Below are positions 1 to 7,449 of a stretch of 11,873 bases of DNA, in pieces. Location of the stretch: contig DAIDKG010000096.1 in the NCBI GenBank assembly GCA_027450125.1, positions 1 to 11,873 of the forward strand, in the 5' to 3' direction. The notes under the pieces were generated by a model. That model saw nothing but the letters and a program-made list of their open reading frames with translations. It ran no database searches and was not told the origin of the DNA. Source of the stretch: Bordetella sp. (GTDB taxonomy: Bacteria > Pseudomonadota > Gammaproteobacteria > Burkholderiales > Burkholderiaceae_B). A program made the position numbers and the translations under genes. Position 1 is the stretch's first letter; the number at the start of each line of letters is the position of its first letter.

Positions 1-15
1 GCATGGCTATCATGC
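1..15. repeat. Short inverted repeat upstream of dctP
   Basis: The first 15 bases form an inverted repeat with 5-base arms GCATG and CATGC around a 5-base centre. It lies about 50 bases upstream of the dctP start and could be an operator for a transcription factor controlling the TRAP operon. The arms are short and the repeat touches the window edge, so chance is a real possibility. No convincing -35/-10 pair is visible between it and the gene. Confidence 0.2.
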
Positions 16-64
16 AGTTCATTCAAAACAGCCCGACCACAAGGGCACACACTCAGGAGACAGC

Positions 65-1072
65 ATGAACCCGACTCGACGCAAGCTCATGGCGGGCGGC
101 AGCGCCATTCTGGCCCTCGCCCCCTTCCAGCGTGCCCTGGCGGCCCCGGAATTCCGCTACAAGTACGCCAACAACCTTCCGCCCGCGCACCCCATGAACA
201 TGCGGGCCAAGGAAGCCGCGGCAAGCATCCTGCGCGACACCAAGGGCCGATTCCAGCTCGACATCTTCCCCAGCAGCCAACTCGGCTCCGATACCGACAC
301 CCTGAGCCAGCTGCGCGCGGGTGCCGTCGAGTTCTTCACCCTGTCGGGCCTGATCCTCTCCAACTTCGTACCCGCCGCCTCGATCAGCGGCATCGGCTTC
401 GCCTTCCCCAACTACGACACAGTCTGGAAGGCGATGGACGGCGATCTGGGCGCCTACATCCGCTCCGAGATCCATGGCAAGGGCCTGGTCGTCATGGACA
501 AAATCTGGGACAACGGTTTCCGCCAGGTGACCACCAGCACCAAGCCTATCGACGGCCCGAACGATTTCCACGACCTCAAGATCCGCGTGCCGGTGAGCCC
601 GCTGTGGACTTCCATGTTCAAGGCGCTGGGCGCCGCGCCCGCCAGCATCAACTTCAACGAGGTCTACTCCTCGCTGCAGACCAAGGTCGTGGACGCGCAG
701 GAAAACCCGCTGGCCATCATCGACACCGCCAAGCTCTACGAAGTGCAGAAGTATTGCTCGATGACCAACCACATGTGGGACGGCTTCTGGTTCCTGGGCA
801 ACCGCCGCGCCTGGGAAAAGCTGCCCAAGGACATCCAGGCCGTCGTGGCCAAGCACATCAACGCGGCCGGCATCGCCGAGCGCGCCGACGTGGCCGCGCT
901 GGACAAGCAGCTGCAGTCCAAGCTGGCCGGCAAAGGCATGATCTTCAACACGCCCGCGCCCGGACCCATCCGCGACGCCCTGCGCAAGGCCGGCTTCTAC
1001 ACCGAATGGCAGAAGAAGTACGGCGACAAGGCCTGGGGCCTGCTCGAGAAATCGGTCGGGAAGCTCGCGTGA
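65..1072 (+). CDS. dctP: TRAP transporter substrate-binding protein, DctP family
   Basis: This is the periplasmic solute-binding protein (335 aa, normal length for the family) of a tripartite ATP-independent periplasmic transporter. It would capture an organic acid and deliver it to the DctQM permease encoded next. The start is supported by AGGAG at 55-59, five bases before the ATG. Residues 1-27 form an export signal with a twin-arginine motif (TRRKLM, residues 4-9), a hydrophobic stretch and an ALA-A cleavage site. Family features in the mature protein include NNLPPAHPM (36-44), LKIRVP (171-176) with R174 at the position that usually binds the substrate carboxylate, EVYSSLQ (199-205), QENP (212-215) and YEVQKY...TNH (225-236). 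The substrate cannot be read from the sequence; an organic acid is inferred from the conserved arginine. Confidence 0.95.
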   Translation: MNPTRRKLMAGGSAILALAPFQRALAAPEFRYKYANNLPPAHPMNMRAKEAAASILRDTKGRFQLDIFPSSQLGSDTDTLSQLRAGAVEFFTLSGLILSNFVPAASISGIGFAFPNYDTVWKAMDGDLGAYIRSEIHGKGLVVMDKIWDNGFRQVTTSTKPIDGPNDFHDLKIRVPVSPLWTSMFKALGAAPASINFNEVYSSLQTKVVDAQENPLAIIDTAKLYEVQKYCSMTNHMWDGFWFLGNRRAWEKLPKDIQAVVAKHINAAGIAERADVAALDKQLQSKLAGKGMIFNTPAPGPIRDALRKAGFYTEWQKKYGDKAWGLLEKSVGKLA

Positions 1073-2955
1073 GCGTTGCCGCCGACACCGACGCGGCGGG
1101 CCTGTCCCAGGCGCCACCCGTCGGCCGCCGACGCTGGACGACGGCGGCCGACAGGCTGCTTGGCCGCCTGGTCGAGATCCCGGCGGCCATCCTGGTGGTC
1201 GCCGAGATCGTCATCCTGTTCGCCGGCATCCTGGCGCGCTACGTCTTCCGTTCGCCGCTGGTCTGGTCCGACGAGCTCGCCTCCATCCTCTTTCTGTGGC
1301 TGGCCATGCTGGGCTCGGTCGTGGCCTTCAGGCGCGGCGAGCACATGCGCATGACCGCCTTCGTCAACCGCGCGCCGCCGCGCATGCGCGCCTTCTTCGA
1401 CCTGGTCGCCATCGCGGCGGCGCTGGCCTTCCTGCTGCTCATCCTGCTACCCAGCTGGGACTATGCCGCGGAGGAGCAATTCGTCACCACGCCGGCACTG
1501 GGCATCCCGGACGTCTGGCGCGTGGCGGCCATGCCGGTAGGCGCAGTCCTGATGCTCGCCCTGACCCTGCTGCGATTGCTGGACCAGGCGGATTGGCGCA
1601 CCACGCTCAAGGCGCTGGGCCTGGTCGCGGCGATCGTGGCGGCGCTGGCGGCCCTGCAGCCCGTACTGGCCGGACTGGGCAACATCAACCTGCTCATTTT
1701 CTTCGTCGGCGTCGTGGCCGCCACGGTCTTCACCGGCGTGCCCATCGCCTTCGCCTTCGGCCTGGCCACCTTCGGCTACCTCGCGCTGACCACGACCGTG
1801 CCCATGATGATCGTGGTCAACCGCATGGACGAAGGCATGTCGCACCTGATCCTGCTGGCCGTTCCGCTGTTCGTCTTCCTGGGCTTGCTGATCGAGATGA
1901 CGGACATGGCCCGGCGCATGGTGGCCTTCCTGGCCAGCCTGCTGGGCCACGTACGCGGCGGCATGTCCTACGTGCTGGTCGCCGCCATGTACCTGGTGTC
2001 GGGCATATCGGGCGCCAAGGCCGCCGACATGGCCGCGGTGGCTCCGGTGCTCTTTCCCGAGATGAAAAAGCGCGGCGCCGACGAAGGCGAACTGGTCGCG
2101 CTGCTTGCTGCCACCGGTGCGCAGACCGAGACCATTCCGCCCAGCCTGGTACTCATCACCATCGGCTCTGTCACCGGCGTGTCGATCACGGCGCTCTTTA
2201 CCGGCGGCATGCTGCCGGGCCTGGTGCTGGGCCTGATGCTGTGCGTCCTGGTTTTCCGTCGCTGCAGGAAGGAGGACCTCTCCGGCGTGCAACGGCCCGA
2301 CGGCAAGACCATCGCCCGCTCCTTCTTCGTGGCGCTGCCGGCGCTGGCGCTGCCCTTCGTCATCCGCGCCGCCGTCGTCGAGGGCGTGGCCACGGCCACC
2401 GAGGTATCGACCATCGGCATCGTCTACGCCGCGTTCATCGGCCTTTTCGTCTATCGCCACTTCGACTTCAAGCGGCTGGGGCCCATGCTGGTGTACACGG
2501 CGTCGCTATCGGGCTGCATCCTGCTCATCATCGGCGCGGCCACCGGCATGGCCTGGGCGTTGACGCAATCGGGCTTCTCGCAACAGCTGGCAACCATGAT
2601 GGAAGGCTTGCCTGGCGGCGCCTTCTCCTTCATGACGGTGTCCATCCTCGCCTTCATCGTGCTGGGCAGCGTGCTCGAGGGCATCCCCGCCATCGTGCTC
2701 TTTGGCCCGCTCCTGTTTCCCATCGCCAGGGCCATGGGCATAAACGAAGTGCATTATGCGGTGGTGGTGATCCTGTCGATGGGCCTGGGCCTGTTCGCTC
2801 CGCCTTTCGGCGTGGGCTACTACGCGGCCTGCGCCATCAGTCGCGTCACGCCCGACAAGGGCATCAAGCCGATCATGGGCTATCTCGCGTCCATTGCCGT
2901 CGGCATCGTCATCGTGGCGGCCGTGCCCTGGCTATCGACCGGCTTCTTGAAATAA
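1069..2955 (+). CDS. dctQM: Fused TRAP transporter permease, DctQ-DctM
   Basis: This inner-membrane protein (628 aa) joins the small four-helix DctQ subunit (about residues 35-172) to the large ion-coupled DctM subunit (about 205-625), with an extra hydrophobic helix around 183-203 as the linker. The DctQ part shows the typical ARYVF...VWSDELASILFLW pattern (56-78). The DctM part shows SGISGAKAADMAAVAP (311-326) and ETIPPSLVLITIGS (354-367), both characteristic of the family. The start is GTG at 1069-1071, overlapping the dctP TGA by two bases, with a weak GGGAAG upstream. No in-frame ATG occurs before residue 80, inside DctQ, so the GTG start and translational coupling to dctP are favoured. 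Fused QM permeases are a known TRAP layout. It works with DctP in sodium-driven uptake; the substrate is unknown. Confidence 0.94.
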   Translation: MSVAADTDAAGLSQAPPVGRRRWTTAADRLLGRLVEIPAAILVVAEIVILFAGILARYVFRSPLVWSDELASILFLWLAMLGSVVAFRRGEHMRMTAFVNRAPPRMRAFFDLVAIAAALAFLLLILLPSWDYAAEEQFVTTPALGIPDVWRVAAMPVGAVLMLALTLLRLLDQADWRTTLKALGLVAAIVAALAALQPVLAGLGNINLLIFFVGVVAATVFTGVPIAFAFGLATFGYLALTTTVPMMIVVNRMDEGMSHLILLAVPLFVFLGLLIEMTDMARRMVAFLASLLGHVRGGMSYVLVAAMYLVSGISGAKAADMAAVAPVLFPEMKKRGADEGELVALLAATGAQTETIPPSLVLITIGSVTGVSITALFTGGMLPGLVLGLMLCVLVFRRCRKEDLSGVQRPDGKTIARSFFVALPALALPFVIRAAVVEGVATATEVSTIGIVYAAFIGLFVYRHFDFKRLGPMLVYTASLSGCILLIIGAATGMAWALTQSGFSQQLATMMEGLPGGAFSFMTVSILAFIVLGSVLEGIPAIVLFGPLLFPIARAMGINEVHYAVVVILSMGLGLFAPPFGVGYYAACAISRVTPDKGIKPIMGYLASIAVGIVIVAAVPWLSTGFLK

Positions 2956-3095
2956 CGGTTCAAAAACGGCCTGGAGTGCGGCCTTACCCCCCGCCCGCTC
3001 CCGGCCACGCAGTGATTCCACCATCGGGCGGCGACCCCGTCCGATACGGAAGTTTCCGGGTCTCCAAAAGAGATCCCGTCCAGGAGAACAACTCG

Positions 3096-3650
3096 ATGAC
3101 CGCGCAACGCTCATCCGTTTTTCCACGTCCGCGTACGCTGATCCATCCCGGCGCCTTCAACCCGGTGCGCATCCAGAGCAAGCTTTCCCGGCGAGCGCGC
3201 CATGTCCGACTGCTGCTGCAGCCGGGCGCAAGCCTCTTCGATGGCATTGTGGCGCCACTCGGATCGCTGGGCATACACAGTGCATCCATGACGATCCTGG
3301 GCGGCTATTTCGACACGCTGCAATACTGCGTCGCGCCGCCCGATCCCAGGCACGAAGCCGTGATCCGGTACAGCGCGCCCATCGCCGCCGGCCCGGCCTA
3401 CATGGTCTTCGGCAACGCCACCCTGGGCAAGGGCATGGACGGCGGCCCCGTCGTTCATTGCCATGCCGCCCTGCGCACCGCACAAGGCGCCTCCAAGGGC
3501 GGCCACGTGATTGCGCAGGACGCCATCGTGGGCTCCTGGCCCATTGCGGTGCTGGTGACCTCGCTGGACGGCTTCGACCTGCGCGTCGCCTTCGACCCCG
3601 AGACCAATATCGCGCTGATCCAGCCCTTGCAGGAGAACCATCATGAGTGA
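3096..3650 (+). CDS. PPC-domain (DUF296) protein with His metal-site motif
   Basis: This is a 184-aa soluble protein with a PPC (plants and prokaryotes conserved, DUF296) fold, which forms trimers in characterised bacterial members. The diagnostic pattern is a His-x-His pair followed by GGH: H121, H123 and GGH at 135-137. These histidines form a metal-binding site in solved family members. The N-terminal 25 residues are basic and proline-rich and lie outside the domain. The start is ATG 3096, chosen because AGGAG at 3082-3086 sits nine bases upstream; the open frame extends far further upstream only as a shadow of dctQM. The gene follows dctQM after 140 bases with no clear terminator and overlaps the next gene by 8 bases. 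The biochemical function of bacterial PPC proteins is poorly known; the location suggests a role linked to the imported substrate, which is inference. Confidence 0.8.
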   Translation: MTAQRSSVFPRPRTLIHPGAFNPVRIQSKLSRRARHVRLLLQPGASLFDGIVAPLGSLGIHSASMTILGGYFDTLQYCVAPPDPRHEAVIRYSAPIAAGPAYMVFGNATLGKGMDGGPVVHCHAALRTAQGASKGGHVIAQDAIVGSWPIAVLVTSLDGFDLRVAFDPETNIALIQPLQENHHE

Positions 3651-4047
3651 CGACGCGATCGTCGAGTCCGGCACCATGGGCCGCGTCGCCTACGCGCGCA
3701 TCGCCCCCAACGAAGATCTGGTCCAGGGCGTGGAAAAGCTCTGTCTGGCCGAAGGCTTTCGCAACGCCTTCGTGCGCGGTGCCCTGGGCAGCCTGGTCGA
3801 TGGCTGCCTGGGCACCCTCGACGGCAAATTCATCCAGGTCAAGGGCCCCGCGGTGGAAATCGTCAGCCTCGCAGGCGAAGTCCGGTCTCAGCCGGACGGT
3901 TCGCTGCGCGCTACGCTGACGGGCGTGATCGCCGATCCCGAGGGCAATATCTACGGCGGCCCGTTCGTCGCGGGCGCCAACTCGGTATGCATGACTTTCG
4001 AGGTCACGCTGGAGGAGTGGCTGCCCGACCAGAAGGCCGCGGCATAA
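3643..4047 (+). CDS. Second PPC-domain (DUF296) protein, lacking histidines
   Basis: This 134-aa protein is one complete PPC domain: a helix-forming NEDLVQGVEKLC segment (23-34), RGALGS (45-50), EIVSLAGEV (72-80), then GNIYGGPFVAG (101-111) and a closing MTFEVTLEEWLP strand (117-128). It has no histidine anywhere. Where metal-binding members have H-x-H and GGH, it has R89-A-T91 and GGP (105-107), so the usual metal site must be absent. The ATG at 3643 lies within the end of the previous gene, with AGGAG at 3631-3635 seven bases upstream. This indicates a genuine, translationally coupled gene rather than a frameshifted tail. It probably partners with the His-containing PPC protein. It ends 42 bases from the convergent phzF-like gene. 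Function unknown. Confidence 0.8.
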   Translation: MSDDAIVESGTMGRVAYARIAPNEDLVQGVEKLCLAEGFRNAFVRGALGSLVDGCLGTLDGKFIQVKGPAVEIVSLAGEVRSQPDGSLRATLTGVIADPEGNIYGGPFVAGANSVCMTFEVTLEEWLPDQKAAA

Positions 4048-4089
4048 GACGCGACGGCGATCGTGCAGGCCCCCACGGGCGAACTCGCC

Positions 4090-4962
4090 TCAGGGCAGAT
4101 GAATCTGGCCCTTGCCCAGCGCGATCACACGGCCGCCCACGCGTATCGTGCCGTCGCCATCCACGTCAAGGTAAAGTGTGCACGGCCGCCCGGCCTGCTC
4201 GCCCTGGCGCACGAGCACGCGCGCGGGCAGCTCATGGCCGCGCGCCAACAGCCAGCCGCCCAGATTCGCGCAAGCCGAACCCGTGCCCGGGTCCTCGTCC
4301 ACGCCGCCGCCCGCCTTGGTAAAGAAATAGCGCGAAAGCACCACGTCGCGCCCGTCCTGCTTCTCGCCGGTGAAAGCAAACACGTAAGCCGTCTTGCGTT
4401 CCAGGCTGCTGACCGGCCACTGCCCTATCCGCGCCGAATCCGGCTGCACGCGGCGCACGGCATCGGCCGTCTTGAGCGGCACCAGTAGTTGATCTGCTCC
4501 TGTATCGACCCACAGGGGTTCGTCAAGCAGATCATGCGCCGACACGCCCAGCAGCGCAGCGATTTCAGCAGGCGACTGCTCAGGCGCTTGCGTGCGCGGC
4601 GCGCCGTCGACCGGCGGCACCAGCGTCCAGACATCGCCCTTCGCCCGCACCGGCACCCGGCCCGCGGCAAACTGCAGCGTCAATGCATCGCCCGATTCGC
4701 GAATCGCGCGCACGACATGCGCCGTGCCCAGGGTGGGGTGCCCGGCGAAGCGCATCTCGTAGCCCGGTGTAAAGACGCGCACCCGCGCATCGGCCTCATC
4801 GCTCGGCAGTACGAACGTCGTCTCGGAAAGGTTGAACTGCACCGCCAGATTCTGCATGGCTGCATCGTCCATGCCGCGCGCGTCTTCGAACACGCATAGC
4901 GGATTGCCGCCGAACGTAGACTCGGCGAATACATTGACCAGATGAAAGGTATAGGACGGCAT
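4090..4962 (-). CDS. PhzF-family isomerase/epimerase-like protein
   Basis: This 290-aa cytoplasmic protein has the two-lobed, diaminopimelate-epimerase-like fold of the PhzF family. Visible hallmarks are VNVFAESTFGGNPLCVF (9-25), NLSETTF (44-50) with the expected catalytic glutamate E47, FAGHPTLG (72-79) with H75, and EDPGTGSACANLGGWL (223-238). In PhzF the glutamate drives a hydrogen shift in phenazine synthesis. Most chromosomal members, like this one, sit outside phenazine clusters and have unknown substrates, so I give no gene symbol. No other phenazine gene is present. The ATG at 4962 gives the standard family N-terminus, though only a weak TAGAAG precedes it. The gene converges on the PPC genes; the 42-base gap between them holds no clear hairpin. 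Confidence 0.92.
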   Translation of the reverse strand: MPSYTFHLVNVFAESTFGGNPLCVFEDARGMDDAAMQNLAVQFNLSETTFVLPSDEADARVRVFTPGYEMRFAGHPTLGTAHVVRAIRESGDALTLQFAAGRVPVRAKGDVWTLVPPVDGAPRTQAPEQSPAEIAALLGVSAHDLLDEPLWVDTGADQLLVPLKTADAVRRVQPDSARIGQWPVSSLERKTAYVFAFTGEKQDGRDVVLSRYFFTKAGGGVDEDPGTGSACANLGGWLLARGHELPARVLVRQGEQAGRPCTLYLDVDGDGTIRVGGRVIALGKGQIHLP

Positions 4963-4993
4963 AGCGCTTCTAGGAAAATCGACAGGAAGCTGA

Positions 4994-5020
4994 TTTATAC
5001 AGGAAAGGCCATCCGATCAA
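4994..5020 (-). promoter_or_regulatory. Possible promoter for the phzF-like gene
   Basis: On the minus strand TTGATC (5015-5020) is followed after 15 bases by TATAAA (4994-4999), placing transcription start around 4987, some 25 bases before the ATG. Both boxes match the sigma-70 consensus partly (4/6 and 5/6). The 15-base spacer is short, so this is tentative. It is the most AT-rich patch in the 276-base gap. Confidence 0.35.
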
Positions 5021-5238
5021 CGCACAGGCCGCGCCTGAGGCGAGGACAAGGCAGGTAGCCTGCAAGAGGATTTCCGTCCAGAGGCGCAAGGACGCAGACC
5101 CGGAGCCGCTCGGACACCGAAGCCGCGGCGCCGACGGCAGAGCGCAAATCCCTCGCAAACCGTCCGGCCTGGTTCCCTTGCTCCGCCAATGGCGACTCCA
5201 GCCGATGCCGCCAGGTCCGGGCAGGAAGGCCTCGTCCG

Positions 5239-5871
5239 TCAGGCCGCGACGGACTTTCCTTCCCGCCAGTGGGCCACGCCTTCGACGACGGCGTAGTAGA
5301 CGATCACAAGACCGGCGAGCGGGTCCGCCCACCACCATCCGGCAACGGCGTTGAGCGCGACGCCGACGAGCACCGCCGCCGCGAGATAAGCATCAATGAC
5401 AGTTACGCGCGATTCCGCGACAAGCACCGCGTTGTCCAGCCGGCGGCCAATGACAGACTTGCCGCGCGCAAGGGCGAGCATGGCGACGACCGTCGCGGCA
5501 AGCCATGCAATGCCTGCCGCAGACGGCGCCGGGCGGCCGCCAGCGGCGATCACATAGAGCGTCTGGACCACGATGTAGACGGCAAGCGCCATGAAGGCGG
5601 CTCCGATCATCCGCAGCGCAAGCTTCTCCTTGTTGCCCCCGGCGCCTGTCAGGTGCCAGACAACCACGACCGACGCAAATATCTCGATCAGCGAATCCAG
5701 ACCAAAGCCTGCGAGGGCTACCGAATGCGCAACCATTGCGGCAATCCCAACTATCACGACTCCGGCGACGTTCCATGCCAGCGTGATGTACTCGAGCGCA
5801 AGGCCGCAGCGCAGCAGTCGGTCCGGTGCAGAACGATCGGTGGCGCTCGGCCTTTGCGCTTGACGATCCAT
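5239..5871 (-). CDS. Compact cation-diffusion-facilitator-like transporter
   Basis: This is a 210-aa integral membrane protein with about six hydrophobic segments. It resembles the transmembrane part of cation diffusion facilitators, which export divalent metals in exchange for protons. Recognisable family stretches are AGFGLDSLIEIFASVVV (54-70, with D59 and E63 in the second helix) and ESRVTVIDAYLAA (153-165) followed by LNAVAGWWWADPLAGL (173-188). It stops just after the last helix, so the cytoplasmic metal-sensing domain of full-length members is missing; short versions of this kind exist as a subfamily. I chose ATG 5871, because the frame could extend to 6051 but the added 60 residues are hydrophilic and unlike the family. 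The pattern at the expected fifth-helix metal site (V156...D160) differs from the usual His/Asp. Metal specificity is not readable. Confidence 0.8.
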   Translation of the reverse strand: MDRQAQRPSATDRSAPDRLLRCGLALEYITLAWNVAGVVIVGIAAMVAHSVALAGFGLDSLIEIFASVVVVWHLTGAGGNKEKLALRMIGAAFMALAVYIVVQTLYVIAAGGRPAPSAAGIAWLAATVVAMLALARGKSVIGRRLDNAVLVAESRVTVIDAYLAAAVLVGVALNAVAGWWWADPLAGLVIVYYAVVEGVAHWREGKSVAA

Positions 5872-5890
5872 GGATGCCGGCCTGAAGAGG

Positions 5891-5909
5891 TGTCGATCTC
5901 GACAATATA
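5891..5909 (-). promoter_or_regulatory. Palindromic site and -10-like box before the CDF-like gene
   Basis: A perfect inverted repeat, TGTCGA-TC-TCGACA (5891-5904), lies 20 bases upstream of the CDF-like start. On the minus strand it immediately follows a -10-like TATATT (5904-5909). A repressor dimer bound here would block transcription start, as expected of a metal-responsive regulator. No good -35 box is visible at 16-18 bases. The regulator is not encoded in the window, so the role is inferred. Confidence 0.35.
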
Positions 5910-5915
5910 GCGTAG

Positions 5916-5934
5916 CGGCCTCAGCCCGAGGCCG
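5916..5934. repeat. GC-rich hairpin between ftrD and the CDF-like gene
   Basis: A perfect inverted repeat has 7-base arms (CGGCCTC and GAGGCCG) and a 5-base loop. It lies about 118 bases beyond the ftrD stop and just upstream of the CDF-like promoter box. It has no T-run on either strand, so it is not a standard intrinsic terminator. It could attenuate read-through from the ftr operon or be part of a regulatory region. Confidence 0.35.
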
Positions 5935-6051
5935 GACGGGCTTCTTGTGCGCGCGATTCATCGAATGGCAACGAATCGGAGAGCCGTCGGTGACCGACTG
6001 CTGAAGATCGGGCGGCGCCGCGGGACTCAGCACCTCAAACGGGAAACTCAC

Positions 6052-7449
6052 TCACCAAACCGCAAAAAACAGGATCCAGGCCGCCACAAATGGCCCCAAT
6101 CCAGCGGCAAACACCAGCCAGGCGGCGGCACGACGGCCCAGGCCAACGGCCCGCTTGCCCAACACCCGCCAGGCCAGACGCAAGGACCAGGCAATCGCCA
6201 GGGCGAGCAAGACAAAACGTGCGGGATTCACCCATCCCGTTCCCATGCCTTCGTGCTTGAGCAGCGTGATCGTGGTGGCCGACAGTCCCAGGAACACGCC
6301 GATTCCCGCGGCGGGAATGAGCGCCTGGGCCAGCGTGTGCAACCCCATGCGGGGGCTCGCCGCATTGCGCAAAGGCGCCACCGACGAAGCGATCCACAAC
6401 GCCAGATAGAGCGAACCGCCCACCCCTGCCGCGGCGCCCAGGGCAAAGAACAGGATCAGGCCGCCGTCCAGCCACGAGAAGACATCGTTGACGTCGGGAT
6501 AATGCGTCATGACGAACCAGGGCGCATTCTCGGCCAAAGGCCACATGATGTTCCTGTCGATGAGCCATGTGGCGATGATCTGCTTGATCTGCACATACCA
6601 GGGGCTCGCGCTCCACAGGAAGGCGCCTACGGCGATCCCCATCAGTCCCAGGCAGATCAGCGCGGTCTGCCAGGCATCGGCCTGCGCCACGTCGACGATC
6701 TCGGCCTCGGGCGAGCGCGGCGACAGGGCGATGGCGCCGCGGTAGCCGCTGCAGCGGCCGCACATGTGGCAATCGCTTGCGCCCTTCATGTGGCGCAGCG
6801 GCACCAGCGGTGCGCAGTTGACGGGCTGGATGCGGATCGTGCGCCGCCCCGGGGACAAGGACTGGCGCCACGCCTGTTCGCCGACCTTGTAGTGCCAGGG
6901 AGCCAGCTTGGCCAGAAGCGAGAATACGCCGTTGACCGGACAAAGATACTTGCACCAGACACGCTTGCCGCGGCCGTAGTACCACCCTACGCCGATTGCC
7001 GCGGCCGTCGATCCGCCCAGCACGGCCAGCACTGCCCAGGGATACTGATAAACGCTGACCAGTTGCCCGTACACGGTGGTGAGCGCGAAGGCCACGAAAG
7101 GCCAGCCGCCCCAGCGCATCCATTTGGGAATGGCATGGCCGCGGCCGCGTTCGCTGGCCCACTCGGTGAGCATGCCCTCGGGGCACAGCCAGCCGCACCA
7201 GGCGCGCCCCAGCAGCGGCATGGAAATCAGCACGAATGGCCACCAGATGCCCCAGAAGGCGAATTGCGCGGCGATGGTCAGATTGTTGAACATCGATGCC
7301 GCGTTGTCCGGAAGCGGCAGCGCGGCCGGGACGATCAGCAGGAAAAGATAGATGGCGACGACGCCCCACTGCAGCCTGCGCAGCAGCCGGGCGTGGTCGC
7401 GCAGGAAGTCGGCGAAGCGGGCGCCGGCGCGCCCGATCACGGCAGACAT
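6052..7449 (-). CDS. ftrD: FtrD, membrane polyferredoxin of the ferrous-iron system
   Basis: This 465-aa inner-membrane iron-sulfur protein is related to NapH/NosR-type polyferredoxins. In the Bordetella FtrABCD system it is thought to pass electrons during iron uptake, probably re-reducing iron after FtrC transport. It shows two membrane-associated CxxxCP motifs, CGWLCPEG (C85, C89) and CKYLCPVNG (C166, C170), and a ferredoxin-like CHMCGRC (C227, C230, C233). Several hydrophobic helices lie before, between and after these. The usual fourth cysteine after the CxxCxxC is absent (residues GYRGA follow); C212 upstream might substitute. I chose ATG 7449 because AAGGG at 7458-7462 lies eight bases upstream; an in-frame GTG at 7476 would add nine residues. 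It is last in the operon, 42 bases after ftrC. Confidence 0.9.
   Translation of the reverse strand: MSAVIGRAGARFADFLRDHARLLRRLQWGVVAIYLFLLIVPAALPLPDNAASMFNNLTIAAQFAFWGIWWPFVLISMPLLGRAWCGWLCPEGMLTEWASERGRGHAIPKWMRWGGWPFVAFALTTVYGQLVSVYQYPWAVLAVLGGSTAAAIGVGWYYGRGKRVWCKYLCPVNGVFSLLAKLAPWHYKVGEQAWRQSLSPGRRTIRIQPVNCAPLVPLRHMKGASDCHMCGRCSGYRGAIALSPRSPEAEIVDVAQADAWQTALICLGLMGIAVGAFLWSASPWYVQIKQIIATWLIDRNIMWPLAENAPWFVMTHYPDVNDVFSWLDGGLILFFALGAAAGVGGSLYLALWIASSVAPLRNAASPRMGLHTLAQALIPAAGIGVFLGLSATTITLLKHEGMGTGWVNPARFVLLALAIAWSLRLAWRVLGKRAVGLGRRAAAWLVFAAGLGPFVAAWILFFAVW

Noticed and set aside
53..1117. Long minus-strand open frame over dctP (354 codons).
   Set aside because: It is an antisense shadow of a clear TRAP binding protein, with low-complexity composition and no recognisable domain.
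1296..3095. Upstream extension of the first PPC gene through dctQM.
   Set aside because: The extension is an out-of-frame shadow of dctQM rich in Arg and His. The well-placed AGGAG and ATG at 3096 define the real start.
4048..4089. Possible terminator between the convergent PPC and phzF-like genes.
   Set aside because: No stem of useful length and no T-run is visible.
4090..4962. Phenazine biosynthesis.
   Set aside because: Only a PhzF-family protein is present; no other phenazine gene is in the window, and the family is broad.
5872..6051. N-terminal extension of the CDF-like protein to 6051.
   Set aside because: The 60 added residues are hydrophilic, unlike the family, and would cover the palindrome and hairpin region.
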